DNA of 64,000 nt from the NCBI RefSeq assembly GCF_003610995.1, contig NZ_CP032543.1, positions 7,130,001 through 7,194,000 on the forward strand, read 5' to 3'. The stretch is from Streptomyces griseus subsp. griseus (lineage in GTDB: Bacteria; Actinomycetota; Actinomycetes; Streptomycetales; Streptomycetaceae). Shown piece by piece: positions 9,782 to 17,560 of the stretch. The notes under the pieces were generated by a model, which saw only the letters and a list, made by a program, of their open reading frames with translations, did no database searches and had not been told where the DNA came from. The position numbers and the translations under genes were made by a program. The stretch's first letter is position 1; each line of letters opens with the position of its first letter.

Positions 9782-11115
9782 GACCGCAGCTCCCGCTTCG
9801 CTTCGTCGATCAGTTCCCGCGCGGCCTCGCGCGGTGAGGCCAGGCCGTACATGACGCGCTGGTACGTGCGGTTGAAAGCGGTCTGGATCGCCACGTCGCC
9901 CCGCGGCGGTGCGGTCGGCGGCGCGTCCAGGCCGTACTCCTCCATCCGTCGCGCGTACCGATAGATGTCCCGCTCCGCCCCCTTGAGCGTCTTCGCCACG
10001 CGCGCGGCGACGGTCCGGTTGGGCGGGGTGGAGCGGGAGAAGCCGAGGATGTCCCCGGCCCGGGGGTCGTTGAGGAGGAAATCGACCAGCCGCGCCGCCT
10101 CGCCCGGGTGGGGTGTGTGCGCGCCGACACCGAGGAGCATCGAGGGCTTGAAGTACGCGCCCTGCTTCCCTCCGGTCGTCGGGACCGGGGCGAAGTGGAC
10201 GTGGTCGCCCAGCAGCGCGGGGTAGCCGGGGAACGGCGCGTCCCAGGTGAAGTCGGCGGCGGCCAGTCCCCGGCCCATGGGCGAGGTCTCGGTGCTGGTC
10301 GCCTGGGAGGTGTCCTCGGCCCGTGCGGCGGCCCCCTCCTTGCGCAGCTCGTCGCAGAGGGTCCAGAACTCGGTGAGGTCGTCCTCGGTGAAGCCGAGCC
10401 GGGTCTGGCTCGCGTAGAGCCGGCCGCCCCGGCTCCGCAGCCACACCTCGAACACGTCCTCGTTGACCCCGCCGTCGTTGGCCCCCGCCACCGGACGCCC
10501 GTCCGGCGACCGCTCGCGCAGCCGCGCGATCTTCCGGCTCACCTCCGCCCACTCCTGCCAGGTCCAGCCCGGCTCCGGCGCGGCGGCCCCGGCCTTGCGG
10601 TAGAGACGGGTGTCGTACGCGAAGCCGGTGATGCCGCGCCCCATCGGCACGGCGTACTGCTCGTCCTCGTACGTCCCGGTCCGCAGGAAATCGGCACCCA
10701 TCTCGGCCGTCCTGATGGTGCCGTCCCGGACGGCACCGCCCAGCCGCAACAGGGCGCCGCCGCCCGCGTACTGGGAGACCTGCCGGTAGTCCAGCTGGGC
10801 CACGTCGGGAATGCCGCCGCCCGCCGCCTGGGTGGCCAGCTTCTGCATGTACGAGCCGAAGTCGGCGTTGGAGGTGCGGACCCTGACGCGCGGGTTCTCC
10901 TTCTCGAAGAGGCGGACCGCCTGCGTGGTGCGGGCGGCGCGGTCCTCGTTGCCCCACCAGGAGAAGGTGAGGGTCACTCCTGAGCCGGCGGAGTCGCCGG
11001 AGGCGGAACAGGCGGACAGCGAGCCCGCCAGGGCGGTGCCGAGACCGGCGCCGGCGGCGGCCAGGACGGACCGTCGGCGTGGCGGCCGGCGTCGGCCCTC
11101 GTGGGGCTCGGACAT
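9778..11115 (-). CDS. Sugar-binding lipoprotein of ABC importer
   Basis: A 445-residue extracytoplasmic solute-binding protein. The N-terminus has twin arginines (PPRRRSVLAAAG) and a lipobox LSAC near residues 33-36, so the mature protein is a Tat-exported, lipid-anchored binding protein. The mature part starts with TLTFSWWGNEDRAARTTQAVRLFEKENPRVRV, typical of family 1 solute-binding proteins for oligosaccharides. LLGVGAHTPHPGEAARLVDFLLNDPRAGDILGFSRSTPPNR is the usual hinge region. It delivers its ligand to the two permeases encoded immediately downstream. The ligand is unknown; the linked GH2 enzyme suggests a beta-linked oligosaccharide. Confidence 0.92.
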   Translation of the reverse strand: MSEPHEGRRRPPRRRSVLAAAGAGLGTALAGSLSACSASGDSAGSGVTLTFSWWGNEDRAARTTQAVRLFEKENPRVRVRTSNADFGSYMQKLATQAAGGGIPDVAQLDYRQVSQYAGGGALLRLGGAVRDGTIRTAEMGADFLRTGTYEDEQYAVPMGRGITGFAYDTRLYRKAGAAAPEPGWTWQEWAEVSRKIARLRERSPDGRPVAGANDGGVNEDVFEVWLRSRGGRLYASQTRLGFTEDDLTEFWTLCDELRKEGAAARAEDTSQATSTETSPMGRGLAAADFTWDAPFPGYPALLGDHVHFAPVPTTGGKQGAYFKPSMLLGVGAHTPHPGEAARLVDFLLNDPRAGDILGFSRSTPPNRTVAARVAKTLKGAERDIYRYARRMEEYGLDAPPTAPPRGDVAIQTAFNRTYQRVMYGLASPREAARELIDEAKRELRS

Positions 11116-11221
11116 GGAACCCTCCAGGGGAGGCGGTGTGGACGGGGTGGACGGGACGGGATGCCGAACGTCGCGGGCGCGCCGGGGCGTTGGCTGCCGG
11201 CCCCGGCGGACCGTGCGGGCG

Positions 11222-11950
11222 TCAGATGCCCTGGTAGACGGCGAGCCGGCCGCACATGCCGAAGCGGCCGTGTGCCGTGGGGCCGGTCGAGGCGACCAGG
11301 GCCCGGGTCAGGTGCTGCTCGTCGTGGCCGCGCAGGGCTTCCAGTTGCGCGGCCGTCGTCTCGGCGGCGGCCCGCGCCCCCTCCTCCCAGCGCCGCTGCC
11401 AGTCCTCCAGCCGAGGCCGGACCAGAGCGGCCGCCGCACGCTGGAACGCCGCCAGCGGAGCGGGGTCGCCGGCCTCGTCCGCCGCGCGCAACTCAAGGAA
11501 GCGGCGGGTCGCCAGGTCCCGGCGGACGCGGGCGATCCGGGCCTGCTCGGCCTCGGGGAGATCGGCGGGGATGCGGACCGCTTCGGCGTACGTCGCCGGG
11601 TCGGCCAGCCGGTCCGGCGGCAGGGTGAGCACCGCGTCCCCGGCCTCGGGCAGACCGCTGTTCTGCATCACGACCGTGATCTCCAGCCCGCCCGCGTTCA
11701 CCAGGCGGTGGATGGTGCCGGGGGTGAACCAGGCCACGGTGCCGCGCTCCAGCGGCGTCTCCCGGTAACCCGAGGTGGTCAGGGTCTGCACGGCGCCCCG
11801 GCCGGAGGTGACCACGTACCCCTCGGTGCAGGTGAGGTGGAGGTGCGGGGTGCCGCCGCCGGACAGGCCGTCCACGGTCGGCCAGTCGTACACGCTCAGC
11901 CGGGACACACCGACCGCCCCGGGGAACCCCTCGTACGTCGTCGCGTTCAC
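11222..11950 (-). CDS. Cupin-domain protein
   Basis: A 242-residue cytoplasmic protein. GTG 11950 is chosen as the start because it forms a GTGA overlap with the preceding stop, as at other junctions in this operon; GTG 11953 is possible. Residues ~25-110 form a cupin barrel with metal-ligand candidates in TPHLHLTCTEGYVV and a second motif TPGTIHRLVNAGG. The C-terminal ~120 residues are helical and charged, rich in Arg and Glu. Cupins next to Gfo/Idh oxidoreductases and DUF6807 proteins are usually sugar isomerases, epimerases or sensors. The reaction here is unknown. Confidence 0.8.
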   Translation of the reverse strand: MNATTYEGFPGAVGVSRLSVYDWPTVDGLSGGGTPHLHLTCTEGYVVTSGRGAVQTLTTSGYRETPLERGTVAWFTPGTIHRLVNAGGLEITVVMQNSGLPEAGDAVLTLPPDRLADPATYAEAVRIPADLPEAEQARIARVRRDLATRRFLELRAADEAGDPAPLAAFQRAAAALVRPRLEDWQRRWEEGARAAAETTAAQLEALRGHDEQHLTRALVASTGPTAHGRFGMCGRLAVYQGI

Positions 11951-12870
11951 CACGGCCGTGCCTCCAGGTGTGCGGACACCCGTTCCTGGTCCCAAGCGCC
12001 GTCGGCGATGTGGACGCGGTAGGCGCGGGTGAGGGTGTCGCCGGGGGAGAGGACCAGCTCCTCGTGGAAGGCCCAGGAGGGGGCGACCGCGGCGAAGGGG
12101 TCGTTGCGCACGAACCAGTGCGCCGGGTGCGTGCCCTTCTTCCCGAGGTGGTCGTTGCCGGGCGCGTGCTCGAAGACGAGGGTGGCGTGGCCGTCCCGCT
12201 CGTCGTGCTCACCCGAGTAGGCCAGCCACGGTGACTGAACGCCCATCAGATCGCCGTCGTCCTGCCCGGCGGTGAAGATCCGGCCGTCCCGGAAGGCGCG
12301 CGGCCCGCGCCAGAAGAGGCCGGTGTATCCGGCGGCGGGGCGTCCGTGCGTGGTGGGGCTGCCGAAGCTGAGCGGCTCCTCGCGCCGGTTGGTGACGGAC
12401 GAGGTCCAGGTGAGCGACCAGCTGCCCGACCCGGTGTCCACGTCGGCCACCTCGATGCGGCGCTCCTCGTCGGCCCACAGCTCCCCGTCGTACGGGTGCC
12501 AGGTGAGCCGTTCGGCGATGACGGCGCGGTCGGGGCGGACGGAGACCTCGTCGAAGGCGGTGTGCGCCATCGAACCGATCCGCTCCGGCAGGGCCACGTA
12601 ACCCTGCCCGTGCACATAGGTGTTGCCGCCCCACAGGTTCTGTCCCGACAGGTGCGAGGCGGTCAGCTGGAGGCCCTTGTGCCAGCGGTGGTCGTTGGGC
12701 CGGTAGTCGGTGACGGCCGCGCCCGACAGGGTCCGCAGCGGGTGCAGGTAGGGCTTGGGCGCCTCCCAGGCGGCCTCGGGCCGGTAGACGTAGGAGAGCA
12801 GCTCCGCCTCCTGCGGCCCGTGCGAGACGGTGATCCGGTCACCGTGGGTATGGGTCAGCGAGAGCGTCAT
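11947..12870 (-). CDS. DUF6807 (PmoA-like) protein of sugar catabolic cluster
   Basis: A 307-residue protein matching the DUF6807 family, formerly annotated as methane oxygenase PmoA although unrelated to methane oxidation. Visible features are YRPEAAWEAPKPYLHPLRTLSG, the conserved DHRWHKGLQLTASHLSGQNLWGG, and later GSPTTHGRPAAGYTGLFWRGPRAF. The histidine-rich conserved centre suggests a sugar- or metal-binding beta-sandwich. Such genes sit beside Gfo/Idh/MocA oxidoreductases in many glycan-degradation loci; the biochemical role is not established. It overlaps both neighbours by 4 bases (ATGA upstream, GTGA downstream). Confidence 0.82.
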   Translation of the reverse strand: MTLSLTHTHGDRITVSHGPQEAELLSYVYRPEAAWEAPKPYLHPLRTLSGAAVTDYRPNDHRWHKGLQLTASHLSGQNLWGGNTYVHGQGYVALPERIGSMAHTAFDEVSVRPDRAVIAERLTWHPYDGELWADEERRIEVADVDTGSGSWSLTWTSSVTNRREEPLSFGSPTTHGRPAAGYTGLFWRGPRAFRDGRIFTAGQDDGDLMGVQSPWLAYSGEHDERDGHATLVFEHAPGNDHLGKKGTHPAHWFVRNDPFAAVAPSWAFHEELVLSPGDTLTRAYRVHIADGAWDQERVSAHLEARPW

Positions 12871-14012
12871 GCGCGGTCCTCCTCCTGGGCGCCCGCCGGG
12901 GCCCAGCCCGGGGCGCCGCCGTGCAGTGCGGTGTAGTAGGGGTCGCCGGGGCCGATGTCGCCCGGCCGGACGGTGGTGCCGGTGAACGCGGACCGGTAGA
13001 GCGCGGTGATGAACTCCAGCGTCCGCCTGCCGCCCTCGCCGCTGGTGGCGTGGCGGCGGCCCTGGGCGATGTCGTCCACCAGGACGCGGAGTTGGGCCAG
13101 GTGGGAGCTGGGGACCTCCTCGCCGAAGTCCAGCCAGGCCGCCGAGGTCTCCGCCGCGACACCGGGCGCCGGCGTGATGCGCCAGTCCGCGTCGCGGTAG
13201 CCGTACAGATGGGTCAGCTCGATGGTGGCCAGCTCGCAGTCGATCCGGATACGGCTCACCTCGTCCGGGCTCAGCACGCTGTTGACCAGGGTGGCGACGG
13301 CTCCCGAGGCGAAGCGGACCTGGGCCGTCGAGACGTCCTCGGTCTCCACGTCGTGCACCAGCCGCGCCGCCATCCCGTGTACCTCGGTCCACGGTCCCAT
13401 CAGGTCCAGCAGCAGATCGGTCTGGTGGATGCCGTGCCCCATCGCCGGGCCGCCGCCCTCGGTGGCCCAGCGGCCGCGCCACGGCACGGCGTAGTAGGCG
13501 CGGTCGCGGTACCAGGTGGTCTGGCAGTGCGCGACCAGCGGGCGCCCGAAGGCGCCGTCGGCCAGCAGCGCCCCGATGTGCCGCGCCCCCGAACCGAAGC
13601 GGTGCTGGAAGACGATGGACGCGTACGGGTCGTGGCCGCCGCCCTTCTCCGCCGCCAGGACCGCGTCGTAGTCCGCGAGTGAAGGGCAGGGCGGCTTCTC
13701 GCACCAGACCCAGGCGCCCGCCTCCAGCGCGGCCACCGTCTGCTCCCGGTGGACTGCGGGCGGCGTGCACAGCACCACGAGGTCCGGCCGCACGTCGGCC
13801 AGCATCGAGCCGAGGTCGGCGGACGCGTAGGGGACCGACTCCTCGTCCGCGAGGGCGCGTGCCGCCGCCTCGACGACATCGACGACGGCCACCACCTCGG
13901 CCCTCCCCTCGGCCGCGAGCGTGCGCAGGGCGGGCAGATGGCTGGTGCGCGCGATACCCCCCGCGCCGACCACGGCGGTGCGCAGCGGGGAGTTCGAGCG
14001 GAGCGGAGACAT
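12867..14012 (-). CDS. Gfo/Idh/MocA-family NAD(P)-dependent oxidoreductase
   Basis: A 381-residue enzyme. The start is ATG 14012, preceded by GAGAGG; the open frame extends further upstream but crosses the promoter region. The N-terminal Rossmann domain has TAVVGAGGIARTSHLPAL, and the family signature EKPPCPSLADYDAVL lies near residue 105 with the usual Glu-Lys-Pro. The C-terminal domain has GGGPAMGHGIHQTDLLLDLMG with a catalytic-type histidine. Enzymes of this family oxidise or reduce sugars and inositols. It is the first gene of the eight-gene sugar operon and lies about 100 bases downstream of a LacI-type palindrome at 14110-14125. Confidence 0.92.
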   Translation of the reverse strand: MSPLRSNSPLRTAVVGAGGIARTSHLPALRTLAAEGRAEVVAVVDVVEAAARALADEESVPYASADLGSMLADVRPDLVVLCTPPAVHREQTVAALEAGAWVWCEKPPCPSLADYDAVLAAEKGGGHDPYASIVFQHRFGSGARHIGALLADGAFGRPLVAHCQTTWYRDRAYYAVPWRGRWATEGGGPAMGHGIHQTDLLLDLMGPWTEVHGMAARLVHDVETEDVSTAQVRFASGAVATLVNSVLSPDEVSRIRIDCELATIELTHLYGYRDADWRITPAPGVAAETSAAWLDFGEEVPSSHLAQLRVLVDDIAQGRRHATSGEGGRRTLEFITALYRSAFTGTTVRPGDIGPGDPYYTALHGGAPGWAPAGAQEEDRA

Positions 14013-14109
14013 GGGGACCCTCTCGTGCGACGGGAGACGGGCGGAGACGTGACGGCGGCGGTGCGAAACCGTCCGCCGACCAGCGGTCCGGCGTGGCCTG
14101 AACCGTGTT

Positions 14110-14125
14110 GTTCCAACGTTGTAAC
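14110..14125. promoter_or_regulatory. LacI-family operator in divergent promoter
   Basis: GTTCCAACGTTGTAAC is a 16-bp palindrome with one mismatched pair and a central CG, the standard geometry for LacI-family operators. It lies in the 230-base divergent region, 98 bases from the sugar operon start and 118 bases from the lacI-type gene, so it could control both. The rest of the region shows no clear -10/-35 pair, although CATAAT at 14208-14213 could serve the regulator gene. Confidence 0.7.
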
Positions 14126-14242
14126 TTCCGTGTGTCCCCGAGGTCAACCCTTGGGCGGCAAGGACTTCCCCGCCGTCCAGGGGGCGGACAACCGCCCTTG
14201 TACCGTGCATAATCAAGGAAAACGAGGTGGGAGGGATGGTTC

Positions 14243-15286
14243 ATGGGGGCGGTCACGCTCAAAGATGTGGCGGAGCGGGCGGGGGTCTCGATCAAGACCG
14301 TGTCCAACGTTGTACGCAATGCGCCCCGCGTCTCCGACGCCACCCGCGTCCGGGTGATGGAGGCTGTCGGGGAGCTCGGCTACCGGCCCAACGCCTCGGC
14401 CCGCCGGCTCCGTACCGGACGCAGCGGCCTCATCGCGCTCGCCGTCCCGGACCTCACGACGCCCTACTTCGCCGAGCTGGCCCACCATGTCGCCCGGGAG
14501 GCATCCGGCCGGGGCTTCACCGTCCTCATCGAGGAGACGCGGGGCGACGCCCGGGAGGAGCTGCGCCTGGCCACCGGCGTCGGCGCCTCACTGCTGGACG
14601 GCGTGATCCTCTCGCCCCTGCGCGTCTCCCCGGCCGATCTCGCCCCCGTCGCCGACGAGTTCCCCCTCGTCCTGCTCGGTGAGCGGAGCTACGGCGGTGA
14701 GCACGTCGTCGCCGACCACGTGCTCATCGACAACGTCGCCGCCGCGCGAGAGGTCACCGCGCACCTGGCCTCGCTGGGCCGCACCCGCATCGGTGCCATC
14801 GGCGTCGACGAACAGGGTTCCGCGACCAGTCGTCAGCGGTTGACGGGATTCCAGCAGGCCCTGTATGAGGCGGGGTTGAGGTATGACCCCCGACTCGCGG
14901 CCCAGGTGGGGGAGTTCGACCGCCCGAACGGCCTGGCGGCGATGCGCACCCTGCTCGGACTGCCCGACGGGGTGCGCCCCGACGCCGTCTTCTGCTTCAG
15001 CGACATGCTCGCCGTCGGGGCCCAACGAGCGCTGTACGAAGCAGGGCTGGACATCCCGGGCGATGTGGCGGTGGCCGGGGTCGACGGTTCGGCCGAAGGG
15101 CTCTACAGCACCCCCTCACTCACCTCCGTCGTGCCCGACCAGGCGTCCATCGCCGCGATGGCGGTGAGCTGCCTGGTCACCCGCATCGGCTCCGAGGACC
15201 CGATTCCCTACGAGGTCCGCACGGCACCGCACCGGCTGGCGGTGCGCGAGTCCACGGACGGCGTGCGGCGCCCGCTGCCCTCGTAG
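14243..15286 (+). CDS. LacI-family transcriptional regulator of the sugar operon
   Basis: A 347-residue repressor. Helix-turn-helix at residues 5-25 (TLKDVAERAGVSIKTVSNVV) followed by the hinge helix motif RPNASARRLRTGRSG; residues ~60-340 form a periplasmic-binding-protein-like sensor with VPDLTTPYFAELAHHV and the effector/dimer region FSDMLAVGAQRALYEAGLDIPGDVAVAGVDG. It faces the sugar operon (first gene starts at 14012) across a promoter containing a LacI-type palindrome. Local repression relieved by a sugar is the expected mode. The ATG at 14243 follows a GGGAGGG site and begins the typical short N-terminus. Confidence 0.93.
   Translation: MGAVTLKDVAERAGVSIKTVSNVVRNAPRVSDATRVRVMEAVGELGYRPNASARRLRTGRSGLIALAVPDLTTPYFAELAHHVAREASGRGFTVLIEETRGDAREELRLATGVGASLLDGVILSPLRVSPADLAPVADEFPLVLLGERSYGGEHVVADHVLIDNVAAAREVTAHLASLGRTRIGAIGVDEQGSATSRQRLTGFQQALYEAGLRYDPRLAAQVGEFDRPNGLAAMRTLLGLPDGVRPDAVFCFSDMLAVGAQRALYEAGLDIPGDVAVAGVDGSAEGLYSTPSLTSVVPDQASIAAMAVSCLVTRIGSEDPIPYEVRTAPHRLAVRESTDGVRRPLPS
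14302..14315. promoter_or_regulatory. Possible second LacI operator inside the regulator gene
   Basis: GTCCAACGTTGTAC shares the 12-mer TCCAACGTTGTA with the promoter palindrome at 14110-14125, 192 bases away. It falls in codons 20-25, which encode the conserved TVSNVVR of the recognition helix, so the match might come from coding constraint. An auxiliary operator, as in the lac system, is the alternative. Confidence 0.35.
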
Positions 15287-15317
15287 GGAGAGGCGGGAGG
15301 CGCGCGTCGATCCACCG

Positions 15318-15345
15318 CGTACCGGGTAGGGCCAGACCCGGTACG
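15318..15345. terminator. Hairpin after the LacI-type gene
   Basis: CGTACCGGGT at 15318-15327 and ACCCGGTACG at 15336-15345 form a perfect 10-bp stem with an 8-base loop. It lies 32 bases after the regulator stop and 53 bases before the next start. Confidence 0.6.
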
Positions 15346-15397
15346 ACACCGGCCCAGTACGGAACATCATCCGCATCTCACCCCACGGGAGCGCCGC

Positions 15398-16816
15398 ATG
15401 ACCTCTCCGCACCGCCCGACCCGCCGCGCGATCCTCACCACCTCGTTCGCCCTCGGCGCCTCTGCCGCACTCGGGCTGCCCGCCACCGCGCGTGCCCGGG
15501 ACGCGGCCGCCGGGGGAGACGTCGTACCGGTCGACTGGAAGCGGCTCGGCTCCTACCCCGCCCAGGACGCGGCGGGGCGGCGCGTCAGGACGATCCTGGC
15601 CGGCAGCTCCCGCTACCTCATAGGCCCGTGGTACGCGTCCACCTACCGCACGTACCTCCCGGACGGCTACATCGACCTCAAGGGCACCGACGAGCGCGCG
15701 ATCCGGCTGCCCGCGATGGCCGCCGTCGCCACCACCACCGCCCTCGTCACCGGCGTCTACGACCCGGCCACGCTCTCCGCCGCCAACGCCACCATCCGCA
15801 CCCGCAACCTCATCCGCACGCTCGCCGCCCGCCACCTGGCCAACAACACCACCCCGGCCACCCGCTGGGGCAACGGCTGGCAGACGGCGCTCTGGGCGTA
15901 CTACACGGCGCTCGCCGGCTGGCTCTTCTGGGCTGAGCTGGACGACAAGGCGCGGAGTGACATCGCCGCGATGACCGCCTGGGAGGCGGACCGGCTCACC
16001 ACCGGCAACGACCTGTTCCTGGTCGGCACGAGCGGTCACCAGCTGTACGAGAAGCGGCGCGACGGCACCGTGGTCACCCCGGGGGACAGCAAGGCGGAGG
16101 AGGACAACTGGAGCGCCGCCGTCCTCTCCCTCGCCGAGGTGATGATGCCCGGCCACCCGCGCGCCGCCGCGTGGAGGCGCCGCAACCTCGAACTGCTGCT
16201 GGCGGCCGCCGCCTGCCCCGCCGACCTCACCGGCACCACGACCGTCAACGGCATCAGGCTCTCCAGCTGGCTGCGCGGCACCAACATCGCCGACGACGGC
16301 ACCCTCGACAACCACAACATCCTGCACCCGCTCTACATGGTCGCCTTCGACCAGAGCCTCTACGAGGGCTTCGTGTACGGCCTCGCCGACCGCAGCGCGC
16401 CCCGCGCCGCGCTGCACAACATCACCCGCGTCTACTCCGCCCTGGTCGACAAGCCCTTCACCGCCCCGGACGGCACGGTGAGGACCATCTACCAGCCGGG
16501 CTCCGGCCGGATCCACTACCCGGAGGGCAACGACTGGGGCACGCACTTCCCGTTCTACTTCGGCAACTTCGACCTGCTGGTCTCCCTGACAGGGCAGGAC
16601 ACCGGTATCGATCCGGCCGCCGCCACCTGGGAGCGGCTGCACAACGAGGAGCAGCTGAGCCTGATGGCCCGCTTCACCGACGGGCGCACCTACGGGGCCT
16701 CGGGCGAGAACACCTACTACGGCCGCGAACACCGCATCGGCGCCATGGCCGGGCAGGCCTTCCTCACCCTCTTCGTGGCGCGCAACACCACGAAGAACAG
16801 GCTGCGTTTCGCCTAG
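15398..16816 (+). CDS. Tat-exported protein of unknown function, possibly an alpha-toroid carbohydrate-active protein
   Basis: A 472-residue exported protein with a twin-arginine signal (TRRAILTTSFALGASAALG, cleavage near ARA). The mature part is rich in tryptophan, asparagine and aromatic residues with repeating helical segments: RWGNGWQTALWAYYTALAGWLFWAEL, EDNWSAAVLSLAEVMMPGHP, DGTLDNHNILHPLYMVAFDQSLYEGF, GNDWGTHFPFYFGNFDLL, and a C-terminal EHRIGAMAGQAFLTLFVARN. This resembles the helical-toroid domain of heparinase/alginate-lyase or unsaturated-glycan hydrolase families, but I cannot name a family. It starts with a good AGCGCC-ATG context 112 bases after the LacI gene and may belong to the same sugar regulon. 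The enzyme function is inference. Confidence 0.72.
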   Translation: MTSPHRPTRRAILTTSFALGASAALGLPATARARDAAAGGDVVPVDWKRLGSYPAQDAAGRRVRTILAGSSRYLIGPWYASTYRTYLPDGYIDLKGTDERAIRLPAMAAVATTTALVTGVYDPATLSAANATIRTRNLIRTLAARHLANNTTPATRWGNGWQTALWAYYTALAGWLFWAELDDKARSDIAAMTAWEADRLTTGNDLFLVGTSGHQLYEKRRDGTVVTPGDSKAEEDNWSAAVLSLAEVMMPGHPRAAAWRRRNLELLLAAAACPADLTGTTTVNGIRLSSWLRGTNIADDGTLDNHNILHPLYMVAFDQSLYEGFVYGLADRSAPRAALHNITRVYSALVDKPFTAPDGTVRTIYQPGSGRIHYPEGNDWGTHFPFYFGNFDLLVSLTGQDTGIDPAAATWERLHNEEQLSLMARFTDGRTYGASGENTYYGREHRIGAMAGQAFLTLFVARNTTKNRLRFA

Positions 16817-16854
16817 AAGTGCATGACAGCGGCCGGAGCGGACAGCCGGAAGGT

Positions 16855-17511
16855 ATGAGTGTATGGGGAAAGTACCAAGTCCGCCGTCCGTCCGCTCTCC
16901 TCGCGCTGGCCGCTGTGGGAGCGCTGAGCCTGTCGGCCTGCGGGGCGGAGAAGGAGGGCACGGCCACGGAACCGGCTTCGGCGGAGCGAACCGCTCCGCA
17001 GGCCGCGTCCTCCACCGCCCCGGACGCCACGGAACAGCCGGACGGCTCCGGCACCGCCGACCCCGGTGGCGAGGAGACCGCGACGCGGGGCAGGGGCGGC
17101 GACTGCACCACCGACATGCTGAAGGCGGCCATCTCGGCCTCCGGCCAGGAGATGAACAGCAAGTACTTCGATCTGACGCTGACCAACACCGGTGAGGGCC
17201 CCTGCACGCTGAAGGGGTACGCCGGGCTCTCCCTCACCGACGCCTCCGGCGCACCCATCGGCGAACCGGCCGAGCGCTCCCAGGACCGGAGCGGCGGCGG
17301 CCTCCTCGAGGTCGCGCCGGGCAAGGCCGTGCACGCGGTGGTCAAGACGCCGGGGAAGGACGTCACCGACGGCGACTGCTGGAAGAAGCCCGCGAAGATC
17401 AAGGTGTATCCGCCGGACAACACGGCGGCCCTGAGCGCCGAGGCCCCCGCCGCGCTCCAGGTCTGCGGCGACACCTTCACCGTGGGGCCGTTCGCCGCCG
17501 AGGCGCCCTGA
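16855..17511 (+). CDS. DUF4232-domain lipoprotein
   Basis: A 218-residue secreted lipoprotein. ATG 16855 follows a GGAAGG site, with a signal peptide and lipobox LSAC at residues ~26-29. A low-complexity Ala/Thr/Ser/Glu linker (residues ~30-80) is followed by a DUF4232 domain beginning at CTTDMLKAAISASGQEMNSKYFDLTLTNTGEGPCTLKGYAGLSLTD, with the usual cysteine pairs (DCTTD, GPCTL, DGDCW, LQVCG). DUF4232 proteins are common surface lipoproteins in Streptomyces; their role is unknown. A hairpin at 17529-17560 follows. Confidence 0.87.
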   Translation: MSVWGKYQVRRPSALLALAAVGALSLSACGAEKEGTATEPASAERTAPQAASSTAPDATEQPDGSGTADPGGEETATRGRGGDCTTDMLKAAISASGQEMNSKYFDLTLTNTGEGPCTLKGYAGLSLTDASGAPIGEPAERSQDRSGGGLLEVAPGKAVHAVVKTPGKDVTDGDCWKKPAKIKVYPPDNTAALSAEAPAALQVCGDTFTVGPFAAEAP

Positions 17512-17528
17512 GCCTGGGCCCCCTTCAC

Positions 17529-17560
17529 CGGCGGGCGTGGCCCCCGCGTCACACCCGCCG
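17529..17560. terminator. Bidirectional hairpin terminator
   Basis: CGGCGGGCGTG at 17529-17539 pairs with CACACCCGCCG at 17550-17560 (11 bp, one G-U type mismatch). It begins one base after the expected TAG stop of the minus-strand mutase gene and follows the plus-strand lipoprotein gene. Its position supports 17561 as the natural end of the mutase frame. Confidence 0.65.

Noticed and set aside
12346..12936. Plus-strand frame opposite the DUF6807 gene
   Set aside because: Antisense of a well-supported gene; no ribosome site and no family match.
15116..16732. Long minus-strand frame opposite the Tat-exported protein gene
   Set aside because: Antisense of a gene with a Tat signal; no plausible start or motif.
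16813..17560. Extension of the minus-strand mutase frame through the lipoprotein gene
   Set aside because: The sequence is the antisense of a real DUF4232 lipoprotein gene with signal peptide and cysteines; the hairpin at 17529-17560 and the -1 frame stop at 17561 show the natural end.
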